Assembly: GCA_913060565.1 (NCBI GenBank)
Contig: CAJXRU010000011.1
Span: 1-64,000, forward strand
Length of the DNA stretch: 64,000 nucleotides
DNA from: an uncultured Gammaproteobacteria bacterium
Lineage (GTDB): Bacteria > Pseudomonadota > Gammaproteobacteria > Enterobacterales > Psychrobiaceae
Direction: 5' to 3'
The notes below the pieces were generated by a model. The model had not been told where the DNA came from. It saw only the letters and a list, made by a program, of their open reading frames with translations, and did no database searches. A program made the position numbers and the translations under genes. Below, piece by piece: positions 27,556-35,841 of the stretch (position 1 is its first letter; the number at the start of each line of letters is the position of its first letter).

Positions 27556-28012
27556 GAATCTTCACCCCAGTTGGCGACACTTGATACAGTGACATACCTG
27601 AGGTTACTGACGCTAAATCAAAGGTTTTTCCAGCGCGTTTAGCCAATGATGCTTTGTAACGCTGAGCTTGTTCTATATTCAACTTAATTTCTTTTAAATA
27701 ACCCGTCGCTAGTGCTTTGCGCCCTTTTGCACTCATTGGAAATACCATATCGCCGTCGCGTACTTTAATACGTAATTTTTCAAAACGCGCGTCAGAGGCT
27801 AGGTTCATCCAACAACCGCGCTTTTCGCATACACCAACAATGGTTCCCGCAACTGTAACCTTCTTATCTACGTAATTTTGTGGTGATGCTAACAACGCTG
27901 AAATCTTTATTGTATCTTTTGCATCTACGGCTTCACCGAAGGTTAACGCCTTTGCATTAACTGTCGATACAAATAAAAGGGCCAATAAAACAGTGGCTAA
28001 TAATGTGCGCAT
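27548..28012 (-). CDS. DUF4920 periplasmic protein
   Basis: 154 residues with a cleavable signal peptide ending VNAKA. The mature part is an OB-fold-like domain with KVTVAGTIVGVCEKRGCWMN, where two Cys flank a Lys-Arg-Gly and could bind metal or form a disulfide. The family DUF4920 has no assigned function. First gene of a two-gene operon with the PepSY-TM protein. A 10-bp palindrome TAACATGTTA lies about 41 nt upstream. Confidence 0.8.
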   Translation of the reverse strand: MRTLLATVLLALLFVSTVNAKALTFGEAVDAKDTIKISALLASPQNYVDKKVTVAGTIVGVCEKRGCWMNLASDARFEKLRIKVRDGDMVFPMSAKGRKALATGYLKEIKLNIEQAQRYKASLAKRAGKTFDLASVTSGMSLYQVSPTGVKILD

Positions 28013-28128
28013 GAAACTCTCCGTTCATCTATTTAATTCCAGAACGAGTTTGTAACATGTTATGAGGCGTCTTTAAAGTCACGGCTAAATATAAATGGTA
28101 ATTATTTGTGTTTGGTCGACTTGCGAGG

Positions 28129-28743
28129 CTATTTCAAGATTTCAAAGGTCGCTATTTCTTGAGGCGTCATCCAATGAATCTCACTTGCGGGTGCCGCATT
28201 TAAGGTATACCAATAAAATGACGTAGGGATTCCGATTTCTCTATAATATTCAATATACTTATCATGTTCTTGATGTGTCTTAAGATATTCCAATGCTTCT
28301 TTCTCTCCGTCGCTCCAAGAGTGAACACCTAATTTAGCCCCAGCTTCTATAGAACGGCTGACGCCCGCCAAAAACATATCTGTTCCACCTGAAGCCACCA
28401 TACCGTCAGCCGGAATATGAGTTGCGACACCGTGCGCTCTGATCTCACGAGACGCTAATAAATTAATTTCATCATCCATTGAACCTGGAACATTAACCAT
28501 CACAATACGCTTAATTTGCGGGTGACGTTTAAATAGATCTTGAATATCCTCTAAAGTATTACCGTAGATGACACCATTCATATACACGGTGTCGCTGTTG
28601 GCATTACCGTCTTTAAATGTAAATTTAGCCCCTTGTTCATTTTCAGACCACAAGATAAATTCTTGCATACTGGCGCAGCCGGAGACAACACTGGTTAGCG
28701 CGACAAATAAACCAATCAAGGTTAAACGATATAAAGATTTCAT
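28129..28743 (-). CDS. Lipoprotein with ClpP/crotonase-like fold (COG3904-like)
   Basis: 204 residues with signal peptide and lipobox VSGC at about 20-23. The middle reads GVIYGNTLEDIQDLFKRHPQ, then MVASGGTDMFLAGVSRS and AKLGVHSWSDG, which follows the order of serine and histidine blocks in ClpP-like periplasmic proteins of the COG3904 type. The Ser of ASGG and the His of GVHSW are candidate catalytic residues. This is fold recognition by eye. It is a single gene with no evident partner. Confidence 0.6.
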   Translation of the reverse strand: MKSLYRLTLIGLFVALTSVVSGCASMQEFILWSENEQGAKFTFKDGNANSDTVYMNGVIYGNTLEDIQDLFKRHPQIKRIVMVNVPGSMDDEINLLASREIRAHGVATHIPADGMVASGGTDMFLAGVSRSIEAGAKLGVHSWSDGEKEALEYLKTHQEHDKYIEYYREIGIPTSFYWYTLNAAPASEIHWMTPQEIATFEILK

Positions 28744-28824
28744 AAGGACATTCCTAACAATAAGCGATATCTCATTATCTAATAATCAGTCACCGATAAA
28801 TGTAAGAAAGTGTCTAAATAATGT

Positions 28825-28846
28825 AGGCAATGAAACTACATTGCCT
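28825..28846. terminator. Hairpin after the halogenase gene
   Basis: Perfect 8-bp stem AGGCAATG / CATTGCCT with a 6-nt loop, nine bases beyond the minus-strand halogenase stop. T tract on the minus strand is modest. Confidence 0.5.
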
Positions 28847-28854
28847 GTTTAAGT

Positions 28855-30348
28855 TCAAATATTTAAGAAGGCTTCATGCTGCGGCATGCTTTCAACCGAG
28901 CGTTGAATTAACGTATTGAGGTTATCCATCAGATCAGCAAGCTGCTCATCAGTTAGCGTACTAGCCATTGGATGAATATCTTGTGGCAATATTTCTTGCC
29001 CCAACAACACTTGCTGCCATGCAATTTCAGTGAACACATCATCTTGCTCACGAAACACTTTGCCAGACTCCTTAAATAACGCAATTTTTCGCGCTAGTGT
29101 TTCTGGAATATCCATACGCTGACATTGCTGCCAAAAAGCACTATCTTGTCGTTGAGTCGCTTTGTAATGGAGAATAATAAAATCCCTAATATTCTCAATT
29201 TCCATTTTCGATTGACGATTGTACTCATCAACCTCACAGGCTTTAATACCGTGATGTGGGAAGCACTTAAGTAACCTAATAACACCCATTTGAATAAGGT
29301 GAATACTCGTTGATTCTAATGGCTCTAAAAAGCCACTTGATAAACCGATAGCAACGACATTTTTATTCCATTGTTTAAGGCGGCGCCCCGTTCTAAATTT
29401 AATAAAGTTAGGCTCCGCTAGCGGTTTCCCAGGAAGAGAGTCAGACAGCGTTTTCAATGCTTGCTCATCCGTCATAAATTTACTGGAATACACCATGCCA
29501 TTACCCATGCGGTGCTGCAATGGAATGTGCCAACACCAGCCAGCCTCTTTAGCAACACTGCGTGTGTAAGGCGCAATCGGTGACGGCGATTCACATGGCA
29601 GGGCAACCGCGCTATCACAGGGTAACCAATGACGCCAATCTTCATACCCAGTGTTAAGCGTTTGCTCAATCAGCAGGCCTCGTAAGCCGCTGCAATCGAT
29701 AAACAAGTCGCCATCAATAGACTGTCCGCTTTCAAGCACTAATTGTTCAACCTCTCCCGATTGCTGATTTTGTATAACATCAACAACCTTGCCCTCAATG
29801 CGCTCAACACCGCGTGCTTGACTATATTCACTCAATAGTTTTGCATAAAGGGAGGCATCAAAATGATAGGCATAAACAATCCCCGGTAAATTAGTACCAG
29901 TGATATGGGGTAATTTATCGAATTTATGCTGTTTTGCCGCTTGATAATTTAATGAAAAATCACCGAACTCATACTCACTTCCCTGCTCTTTAGCACGCAA
30001 AAATACATGGTGAAAGTCGCAAAAAGGTAGGTTTTTTCCTAGGCCGCCAAACGCGTGCATATATTTTGAGTTTTCTGTGCTCCAATTTTCAAATTCAATA
30101 CCAAGTTTCATCGTGCCCTTGGTTGCAGCTAAAAACGTTTTCTCATCAATACCCAGCGCATTATTCAAATGAATAATCGGCGGAATAGTCGCCTCACCAA
30201 CCCCAATAGTGCCAATAGCTTGTGATTCAATCAGCTTGATGTTGTGGGTTTTACCAAGCACTTTTACAAGCAATGCTGCGCTGATCCAGCCAGCAGTACC
30301 ACCACCAACGATAGTGATATTTTTTATTTTAAACTTATCCATTTTCAA
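28855..30348 (-). CDS. Flavin-dependent tryptophan-halogenase family protein
   Basis: 497 residues. FAD-binding motif IVGGGTAGWISAALLVK at the N-terminus, the GVGEATIPP segment, conserved Lys in TMKLGIEFENW (the residue thought to form the lysine chloramine), and the halogenase signature WCWHIP. FADH2-dependent family members chlorinate or brominate tryptophan or other aromatics. No reductase or secondary-metabolite gene is present. The next gene on the same strand is a TonB-dependent receptor in a maltodextrin cluster, an association that recurs in this bacterial group with an unknown substrate. Confidence 0.85.
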   Translation of the reverse strand: MKMDKFKIKNITIVGGGTAGWISAALLVKVLGKTHNIKLIESQAIGTIGVGEATIPPIIHLNNALGIDEKTFLAATKGTMKLGIEFENWSTENSKYMHAFGGLGKNLPFCDFHHVFLRAKEQGSEYEFGDFSLNYQAAKQHKFDKLPHITGTNLPGIVYAYHFDASLYAKLLSEYSQARGVERIEGKVVDVIQNQQSGEVEQLVLESGQSIDGDLFIDCSGLRGLLIEQTLNTGYEDWRHWLPCDSAVALPCESPSPIAPYTRSVAKEAGWCWHIPLQHRMGNGMVYSSKFMTDEQALKTLSDSLPGKPLAEPNFIKFRTGRRLKQWNKNVVAIGLSSGFLEPLESTSIHLIQMGVIRLLKCFPHHGIKACEVDEYNRQSKMEIENIRDFIILHYKATQRQDSAFWQQCQRMDIPETLARKIALFKESGKVFREQDDVFTEIAWQQVLLGQEILPQDIHPMASTLTDEQLADLMDNLNTLIQRSVESMPQHEAFLNI

Positions 30349-30465
30349 TCTCGTTTTACATCAAGACCACTCGACATTCTAAAATGGTCATGTTCACTTA
30401 GGAAAACTAACTTAAAGCGCGGAATTTCCCGCTATTTATTGTCTCAAAATAAAAATTAGCCAATG

Positions 30466-30768
30466 AAAAAATCATGGATGATTTTTTAGTATTTACCGCA
30501 GGGATGCGGATTAAATACGGTATTGAACAGCTTATTTTTCTTTTGAGGATAACAATAAATCTCGGGTCGCCTTTCTTTTGGTTACTTTTCTCTGTAAATC
30601 TCGTCCTGAGATTTATCGCTCAGCGACCTGCTAACGCAGTCCTAGAATATTCCCGATATTCTAGTGGCGAAGCACAAATTAGTCAGGAACTAATTTGAAC
30701 AGCCAAAGGCTGGTCCACAGGACGAAATACACGGATGTATTTCTTAAAGAAAAGTAACTGGTGTGCAA
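30466..30768. repeat. Dispersed palindromic repeat, long copy (copy 2)
   Basis: Same element as 9733-9892 in the same order: AAAAAATCAT gg ATGATTTTTT (30466-30487), a second hairpin with arms 30489-30500 and 30505-30518, the segment GGGTCGCCTTTCTTTTG, then GTTACTTTTC...AAAGAAAAGTAAC and TGGTGTGCAA. The terminal hairpin is enlarged: about 155 bases are spread on either side of the retained core TGGCGAAGCA. They hold at least five more short hairpins, for example AAATCTC/GAGATTT, TAGAATAT/ATATTCTA, AAATTAGT/ACTAATTT, CAGCC/GGCTG and GAAATACA/TGTATTTC. Lies in the 550-nt space between TonB receptor and halogenase; the flanks hold only a terminator. Confidence 0.85.
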
Positions 30769-30839
30769 GTGATAATGCCAATAGTATCAAAGTATCTTAT
30801 TTGCACATCATAAGTTCCGATGACTGTTTTTAGATCAAA

Positions 30840-30872
30840 TAAAAAGCCCCCGCAATTCACATCACAGGGGCT
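30840..30872 (-). terminator. Intrinsic terminator of the TonB receptor gene
   Basis: AGCCCC / GGGGCT stem with a 16-nt loop; on the minus strand it is followed by a run of five T. It lies about 27 nt past the receptor stop. Confidence 0.7.
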
Positions 30873-30898
30873 CTAAACACATTATATAATTTTCTAGA

Positions 30899-33712
30899 TT
30901 ATAACTTGTAGCTAAAGCCTAGTAAGAATGTACGGCCGTACTGCTGGTAATCACGTACTTGCAGTGCGTTATCGCCACTTAGTGATGTAAATGGTTCATC
31001 AGTTAAGTTTTGACCTTGTAGGAAGATAGATAGGCCATCTAATGTCTCAAAGCCAGCATCACCAAAGTTATAACCAATTTGCGCATCAATGATAGTTTCA
31101 CCACGAATATCAACCTGCTCGGTCTTAAAACCAATGCCGTAAACATCACCTTTAAAGTCACTACGTTTACGCATGCTTACGCGAGACTCGAAACCTGATT
31201 TTTCGTAATACAATGTGAACGATTGAATACGCTCAGATAAACCCGGTAGTTCGAATTCATTGTCATTATGATCGGTAAGATCTGATGACACACTCGTATG
31301 ACTCGCAATTAAACCTAAACCATCTAAACTGTCGCTGATCATATTGAATGGGAATGTTACAGACGCTTCCCAGCCTTTCAATGAACCTCCACCGCCATTA
31401 ATTGAACCTGAAACCGTACCGGTTGAACGGTCAGTTGGTGGTACAATGCCAGTATTTGGATCCGCAACCCCTGTCAAATCTTGTTCAAAGCTATCTGAGA
31501 AAATCCAATTACTCAAATCTTTATAAAAATAAGCAACTGAGAAATAACCCTCTGGGCTGAAATAATTTTCATAAGTGAAGTCATAACCTATCGCTTCTTT
31601 TGGCTCTAGCTTCGGATTACCACCGCTTAGACTCCAGTAATTGCCATTATTATCTGGCTGCGCATTTGGCCCAGAACTGAAATTCGCACTCTGTGAAGCA
31701 TTCATATCGTCCATACGCGCACGTGAAATGGTCTTAGCAGCGCCAAAACGTAATGCTTGATCATCATCTAGCTTCAGTGACAAATTTAAACTTGGCAAAA
31801 CATGGTTATAACTGTGTTCTACATAATTTGGCGAAATAGCTACTTTTCCATCTTTACTACCGACAACAGAACCGTCAGATGATTGCTTAGTATGAACATA
31901 ACGTAGTCCCACATTACCTGTTAAAGGCATATCACTGATCTCGGCATTGATGTCAACTTTAACAAATGCAGCAGTAATTTTCTCTTCAACATTCCAAGAA
32001 CTTGTGGCATGAGCGGGATCACTGATACTTTGACGTGTTAAATCATAGAAACCATCATTAATTAGTCCTTGAGTGTCATAAGCAATCATATTACCCATAC
32101 CAATGAAATCTAATGATACGCTGCCTTCACGGTACTGCTCTGGGACAACCAATGTGCCAGGAAACGCGTTAAGCGTCATGTAATAACCTTCAGACTCTTT
32201 ATTTTTCTCACGAGCACGATGCGAAACACCGTAGGTAATATCTGACACAACTTCTGAGTCAATTTGCTGTGTAGCAGCTAGTTTCAATGACATTAATTCA
32301 TCATCAATTTCTGGTGCGTTAATGAAACCATCTTGCGCCGCATTTTCGTAAGGCGTACCAGCCGTGTTGAACTTGTCGTTTAACGCGCCATTCCAACCCC
32401 ATGTTAATGGACCGCCTAATTGAATAAGGTCGTAATCGCTGTAATCTAAACCATGTGTGAATTTAGCGCCTGTGTTGCCACCGTCGAATGTGTAACCAAT
32501 GTTATCTGCAACACCTTCTGCATCTCCACGGCCAGTACCGGCGTAACTTTCGATACTCCAAATTTTACGCTTAACTTTCGAGTAACTAATGTCAGCATCA
32601 ATTGCCCATGTTTCGTTTACTGTCCAGTTAGTGTTGAAACCAAGCGATAATAAATCCGCTTCACGTTCTTCAAAATCATTACGAACAACAACACGTTGAC
32701 CTTCAGTCACAGCGCTTGTTACAAAGCCACTCGCTTCATCAACTGTTGCTGTTGCAGCGTCAATAGAACCTTGACCCCATGCGAATGGTACTTCGATACC
32801 ACGTAGGATTTTTGTGTCTAAGAAATCAACATATAGTGCATCAAATGTCATGTGAAGATCATCATTTGGCGATGCTTCAATCACTAACATGGTTGAATCA
32901 CGATCTAATGTCGATGAACGAACGAATGGCTTAGCACCACCTAGAATAGAGAACTGTTGTCCACCAACTTCAAACTCTGGGTAACCCCAAGCGTTCCAAC
33001 GGTTTTCTTGGTTTGGTGAGCTCATCATTGAATGAGCAAATGCTACACCAATAGTATCATCAGCAAATTTATCGACGTAAGAGAAAGTGCCACGGAAACC
33101 TGTTTTATCGCCGTCTGGATTTAGTTTATCTAAACCAGTTTGCTCCATTTGACCGTTAAATTGAATAACGCGCTCATCAACAGATAATGGCTTGATGGTT
33201 TGTAAATCGATCACACCAGCAATACCTTCACCTTCTAGTGATGAATCAGGTGTTTTATAAACCGTTACGCCGCTCATAATTTCAGATGGGTATAAATCAA
33301 ATTCAACGCCGCGGTTATCACCAATAGAGACTTGCTCACGACCGTTAAATGTTGTGCTTGATTCATTTTCACCGAAACCACGAATAGTTACACGGCTAGC
33401 ACGACCGTCAAGACGTTGTGCAGCTAGGCCCGGTAGGCGTGCGATAGATTCTGCGATAGAAGAGTCTGGAAGTTTACCGATATCTTCAGCTGATAATGCT
33501 TCAACAACACTAGAAGAATAACGTTTAGTATTTAATGATTGAATAACACTGCGGCGAAAGCCAGTTACTTCAATTTTTTCAATTGCTTTTTTAGTTGCTT
33601 CGGCGGCTTGTTGCTTCGCATCTTTTTTCTCAGCATCGGCGGCGTGAACAGTTCCCACTAATCCTGCTGATATTAATGCAAGCGTTACCAAACTTGGCTT
33701 AAACTTCGACAT
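30899..33712 (-). CDS. TonB-dependent receptor, probable maltodextrin uptake
   Basis: 937-residue outer-membrane barrel. Signal peptide about 1-24, then an N-terminal extension rich in Ala/Lys, plug domain (about 45-175) with VVEALSAEDIGKLPDSSIAE, RVTIRGFGE and EGIAGVIDLQTIKPL, then a 22-strand barrel with long acidic loops, ending FLLGFSYKL. The length and plug match the sugar-type TonB receptors of Alteromonadales and Xanthomonadales. It is divergent from the alpha-glucosidase gene and has a 14-bp LacI-type operator 142 nt upstream, so a linear alpha-glucan is the inferred substrate. ATG preceded by GGAG. Confidence 0.9.
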   Translation of the reverse strand: MSKFKPSLVTLALISAGLVGTVHAADAEKKDAKQQAAEATKKAIEKIEVTGFRRSVIQSLNTKRYSSSVVEALSAEDIGKLPDSSIAESIARLPGLAAQRLDGRASRVTIRGFGENESSTTFNGREQVSIGDNRGVEFDLYPSEIMSGVTVYKTPDSSLEGEGIAGVIDLQTIKPLSVDERVIQFNGQMEQTGLDKLNPDGDKTGFRGTFSYVDKFADDTIGVAFAHSMMSSPNQENRWNAWGYPEFEVGGQQFSILGGAKPFVRSSTLDRDSTMLVIEASPNDDLHMTFDALYVDFLDTKILRGIEVPFAWGQGSIDAATATVDEASGFVTSAVTEGQRVVVRNDFEEREADLLSLGFNTNWTVNETWAIDADISYSKVKRKIWSIESYAGTGRGDAEGVADNIGYTFDGGNTGAKFTHGLDYSDYDLIQLGGPLTWGWNGALNDKFNTAGTPYENAAQDGFINAPEIDDELMSLKLAATQQIDSEVVSDITYGVSHRAREKNKESEGYYMTLNAFPGTLVVPEQYREGSVSLDFIGMGNMIAYDTQGLINDGFYDLTRQSISDPAHATSSWNVEEKITAAFVKVDINAEISDMPLTGNVGLRYVHTKQSSDGSVVGSKDGKVAISPNYVEHSYNHVLPSLNLSLKLDDDQALRFGAAKTISRARMDDMNASQSANFSSGPNAQPDNNGNYWSLSGGNPKLEPKEAIGYDFTYENYFSPEGYFSVAYFYKDLSNWIFSDSFEQDLTGVADPNTGIVPPTDRSTGTVSGSINGGGGSLKGWEASVTFPFNMISDSLDGLGLIASHTSVSSDLTDHNDNEFELPGLSERIQSFTLYYEKSGFESRVSMRKRSDFKGDVYGIGFKTEQVDIRGETIIDAQIGYNFGDAGFETLDGLSIFLQGQNLTDEPFTSLSGDNALQVRDYQQYGRTFLLGFSYKL

Positions 33713-33853
33713 ACTTAGACTCCACTTTTTTGATTTTTATTCTACTTATATAAGACAAACATTAATGTGACTTAGCTTGTCTTAATAAAAGTTGTATTTG
33801 CTTTTGTAGTTTGAAGCGATACTACTCCCCTACTTGATTAACAAACAACCTTA

Positions 33854-33867
33854 TGCATACGTATTCA
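33854..33867. promoter_or_regulatory. LacI-type operator, receptor side
   Basis: TGCATACGTATTCA, a 14-bp near-palindrome with central CG typical of LacI-family sites. Same sequence, base for base, as the site at 57497-57510. Lies 142 nt upstream of the TonB receptor start. Confidence 0.75.
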
Positions 33868-34000
33868 AAGCCTATTCGCTACATTTTGTTAACATAAAAA
33901 CCTAAAAAACAAACACTTCACAGGGTGAAAAACCATCATAAACCACTGAATTTAAACAATTATATTTTTCATGTAAAAAAGTGTGAATTATCCCGTGTTA

Positions 34001-34014
34001 TGCATACGTATGCA
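34001..34014. promoter_or_regulatory. LacI-type operator, alpha-glucosidase side
   Basis: TGCATACGTATGCA, a perfect 14-bp palindrome with central CG, 128 nt upstream of the GH13 gene. One base differs from the other two sites. Confidence 0.78.
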
Positions 34015-34141
34015 GTAGTATTGAACATTTTAGTGAACCTAACGTATTCTGCTTGCAACTTAAATTGGCACGCTCTCAATAAGAATTTAGCCAATAAATA
34101 GCATGCACATATTTAAGTGCATCGAAATAATTGAGGTTGAT

Positions 34142-35782
34142 ATGCAGCATACCCCTTGGTGGCAAGGCGCCGTTATTTATCAGGTGTACCCACGTAGTTT
34201 CATGGATTCGAATAACGATGGCGTTGGAGATTTAAAAGGAATTATTGATCGCTTCGATTATATCGAGTCATTGGGCGTTGATGCAGTTTGGGTATCGCCA
34301 TTTTTCAAATCACCGATGAAAGACTTTGGTTATGACATCAGTGATTATCGCGATGTGGATCCACTTTTTGGTTCACTCGATGATTTTGACGCGTTAATTG
34401 CCCGTGCTAAACAATCTGATATTAAAATCATTATTGATCAGGTTCTTAGTCATACGTCTGATCAACACGCATGGTTTGAAGAGTCACGCCAAGATAAAAC
34501 TAATCCAAAAGCTGATTGGTATGTGTGGGCTGATCCTAAACCTGACGGCACGGCACCAAATAACTGGATGTCTATTTTCGGTGGTACAGCATGGCAATGG
34601 GAACCTCGTCGTGGCCAATATTTCTTGCATAACTTTTTATCAAGCCAACCCGATCTCAATTTTCACAATGAAGACGTGCAAAAAGCCGTTCTAGACAATG
34701 TCGAGTTTTGGCTAAAGCGTGGCGTTGGTGGCTTTAGGTTAGACGCAATCAACTTTTGTTTCCATGACAAAGAACTCCGTGATAATCCTGCAAAGCCAAA
34801 AGAATTGCGAGCAGGTCGTGGCTTTAGCGAAGATAACCCATACGCATATCAGTACCACTATTTCAATAATACACAGCCTGAAAACCTTGAGTTTATGGAG
34901 CAACTTCGTCAACTCTTTGATCAATATGATGAAGTGGTTAGTCTTGGTGAAATTTCATCTGAAGATTCATTAAAAGACATGGCGTTATATACACATAATA
35001 ATCAACGGCTGAACATGGCTTATAGTTTTGAGCTATTAACCGATGATTTTTCAGCGCAGCACATCAAAGATACTGTTTCATCACTCGAAGCACAGATGAC
35101 AGGTGGCTGGCCATGTTGGGCAGTAAGCAACCATGATGCAGATCGTGTGGTTACACGTTGGGGCAAAGGCAAAGAAAACGCCCAGTTAGCGCGAATGCTA
35201 GCTGCAATGCTTGGCTCATTAAAAGGCAGTATCTGTACTTATCAGGGCGAAGAATTAGGATTATCTCAAGCTGAGCTTAGTTTTGAAGAGCTCCAAGATC
35301 CGTTCGGCATTACATTTTGGCCACAATTTAAAGGCCGTGATGGTTGTCGTACGCCAATGCCATGGCAACATGATGCGAAGCAAGGTGGGTTCTCAACTGA
35401 AAAACCATGGTTACCAGTCTCTCAATCGCACTTACCATTAGCCGTCGATAAACAAGATAGCGATGAGTCCTCTCCACTCAATAGCTATCGTACATTTATG
35501 AAGTGGCGCAAGGCACATCCAGCATTAGTGACAGGCGATATCGAATTTGTGAGCACCGACGATAACGTGTTGATGTTCATCAGACATTGTCCAAATGCCA
35601 GCATGGAAAAAATTCTCTGTGTGTTCAACTTTAATGAACATAACGTAGATATCAAGCTTACTCACGATGTTGCACAGTTCCTCAATGGTTGTCCATTTGT
35701 GATGAATGCCAGCACGCTAGCGTCATCAACAACGAGCATTAACGTCGACGGTTTCAGTGGCTTTTACGCCCACATTAAGTAA
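34142..35782 (+). CDS. GH13 alpha-glucosidase
   Basis: 546-residue cytoplasmic glycoside hydrolase with no signal peptide, so it acts on imported maltose or maltodextrins. N-terminal WWQGAVIYQVYPRSFMDSNN and GIIDRFDYIESLGVDAVWV are typical of the oligo-1,6-/alpha-glucosidase branch. Catalytic residues: nucleophile Asp about 201 (GGFRLDAINF), acid/base Glu about 270 (VSLGEISSED), stabilising Asp about 332 (SNHDADRV). The ATG at 34142 is chosen because GAGGTTG precedes it and the family N-terminus starts there; an upstream in-frame start adds 13 unrelated residues. Confidence 0.93.
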   Translation: MQHTPWWQGAVIYQVYPRSFMDSNNDGVGDLKGIIDRFDYIESLGVDAVWVSPFFKSPMKDFGYDISDYRDVDPLFGSLDDFDALIARAKQSDIKIIIDQVLSHTSDQHAWFEESRQDKTNPKADWYVWADPKPDGTAPNNWMSIFGGTAWQWEPRRGQYFLHNFLSSQPDLNFHNEDVQKAVLDNVEFWLKRGVGGFRLDAINFCFHDKELRDNPAKPKELRAGRGFSEDNPYAYQYHYFNNTQPENLEFMEQLRQLFDQYDEVVSLGEISSEDSLKDMALYTHNNQRLNMAYSFELLTDDFSAQHIKDTVSSLEAQMTGGWPCWAVSNHDADRVVTRWGKGKENAQLARMLAAMLGSLKGSICTYQGEELGLSQAELSFEELQDPFGITFWPQFKGRDGCRTPMPWQHDAKQGGFSTEKPWLPVSQSHLPLAVDKQDSDESSPLNSYRTFMKWRKAHPALVTGDIEFVSTDDNVLMFIRHCPNASMEKILCVFNFNEHNVDIKLTHDVAQFLNGCPFVMNASTLASSTTSINVDGFSGFYAHIK

Positions 35783-35788
35783 TTTTCT

Positions 35789-35814
35789 AAGCCAACACTA
35801 CGTTGGCTTTTTTT
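35789..35814 (+). terminator. Intrinsic terminator after the alpha-glucosidase
   Basis: AAGCCAAC / GTTGGCTT, 8-bp stem, 5-nt loop, then seven T. It separates the GH13 gene from the MFS gene, so the latter either has its own promoter or is reached by read-through. Confidence 0.85.
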
Positions 35815-35841
35815 ATAAAATATAACAATAAAAGGTGACCT

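Larger units (their letters stand above)
33713..34141. other. Divergent promoter region of the maltodextrin cluster
   Basis: 429 nt between the receptor and the alpha-glucosidase, with two copies of the 14-bp palindrome at 33854-33867 and 34001-34014, one toward each gene. No coding frame or terminator. Clear sigma-70 boxes could not be fixed by eye. Confidence 0.7.

Noticed and set aside
30474-30698. 74-codon open frame on the plus strand
   Set aside because: Also inside the repeat, no ribosome binding site, and not conserved with copy 1.
33940-34000. CRP site in the maltodextrin promoter region
   Set aside because: A GTGTGA half-site is present, but the second half does not match TCACA.
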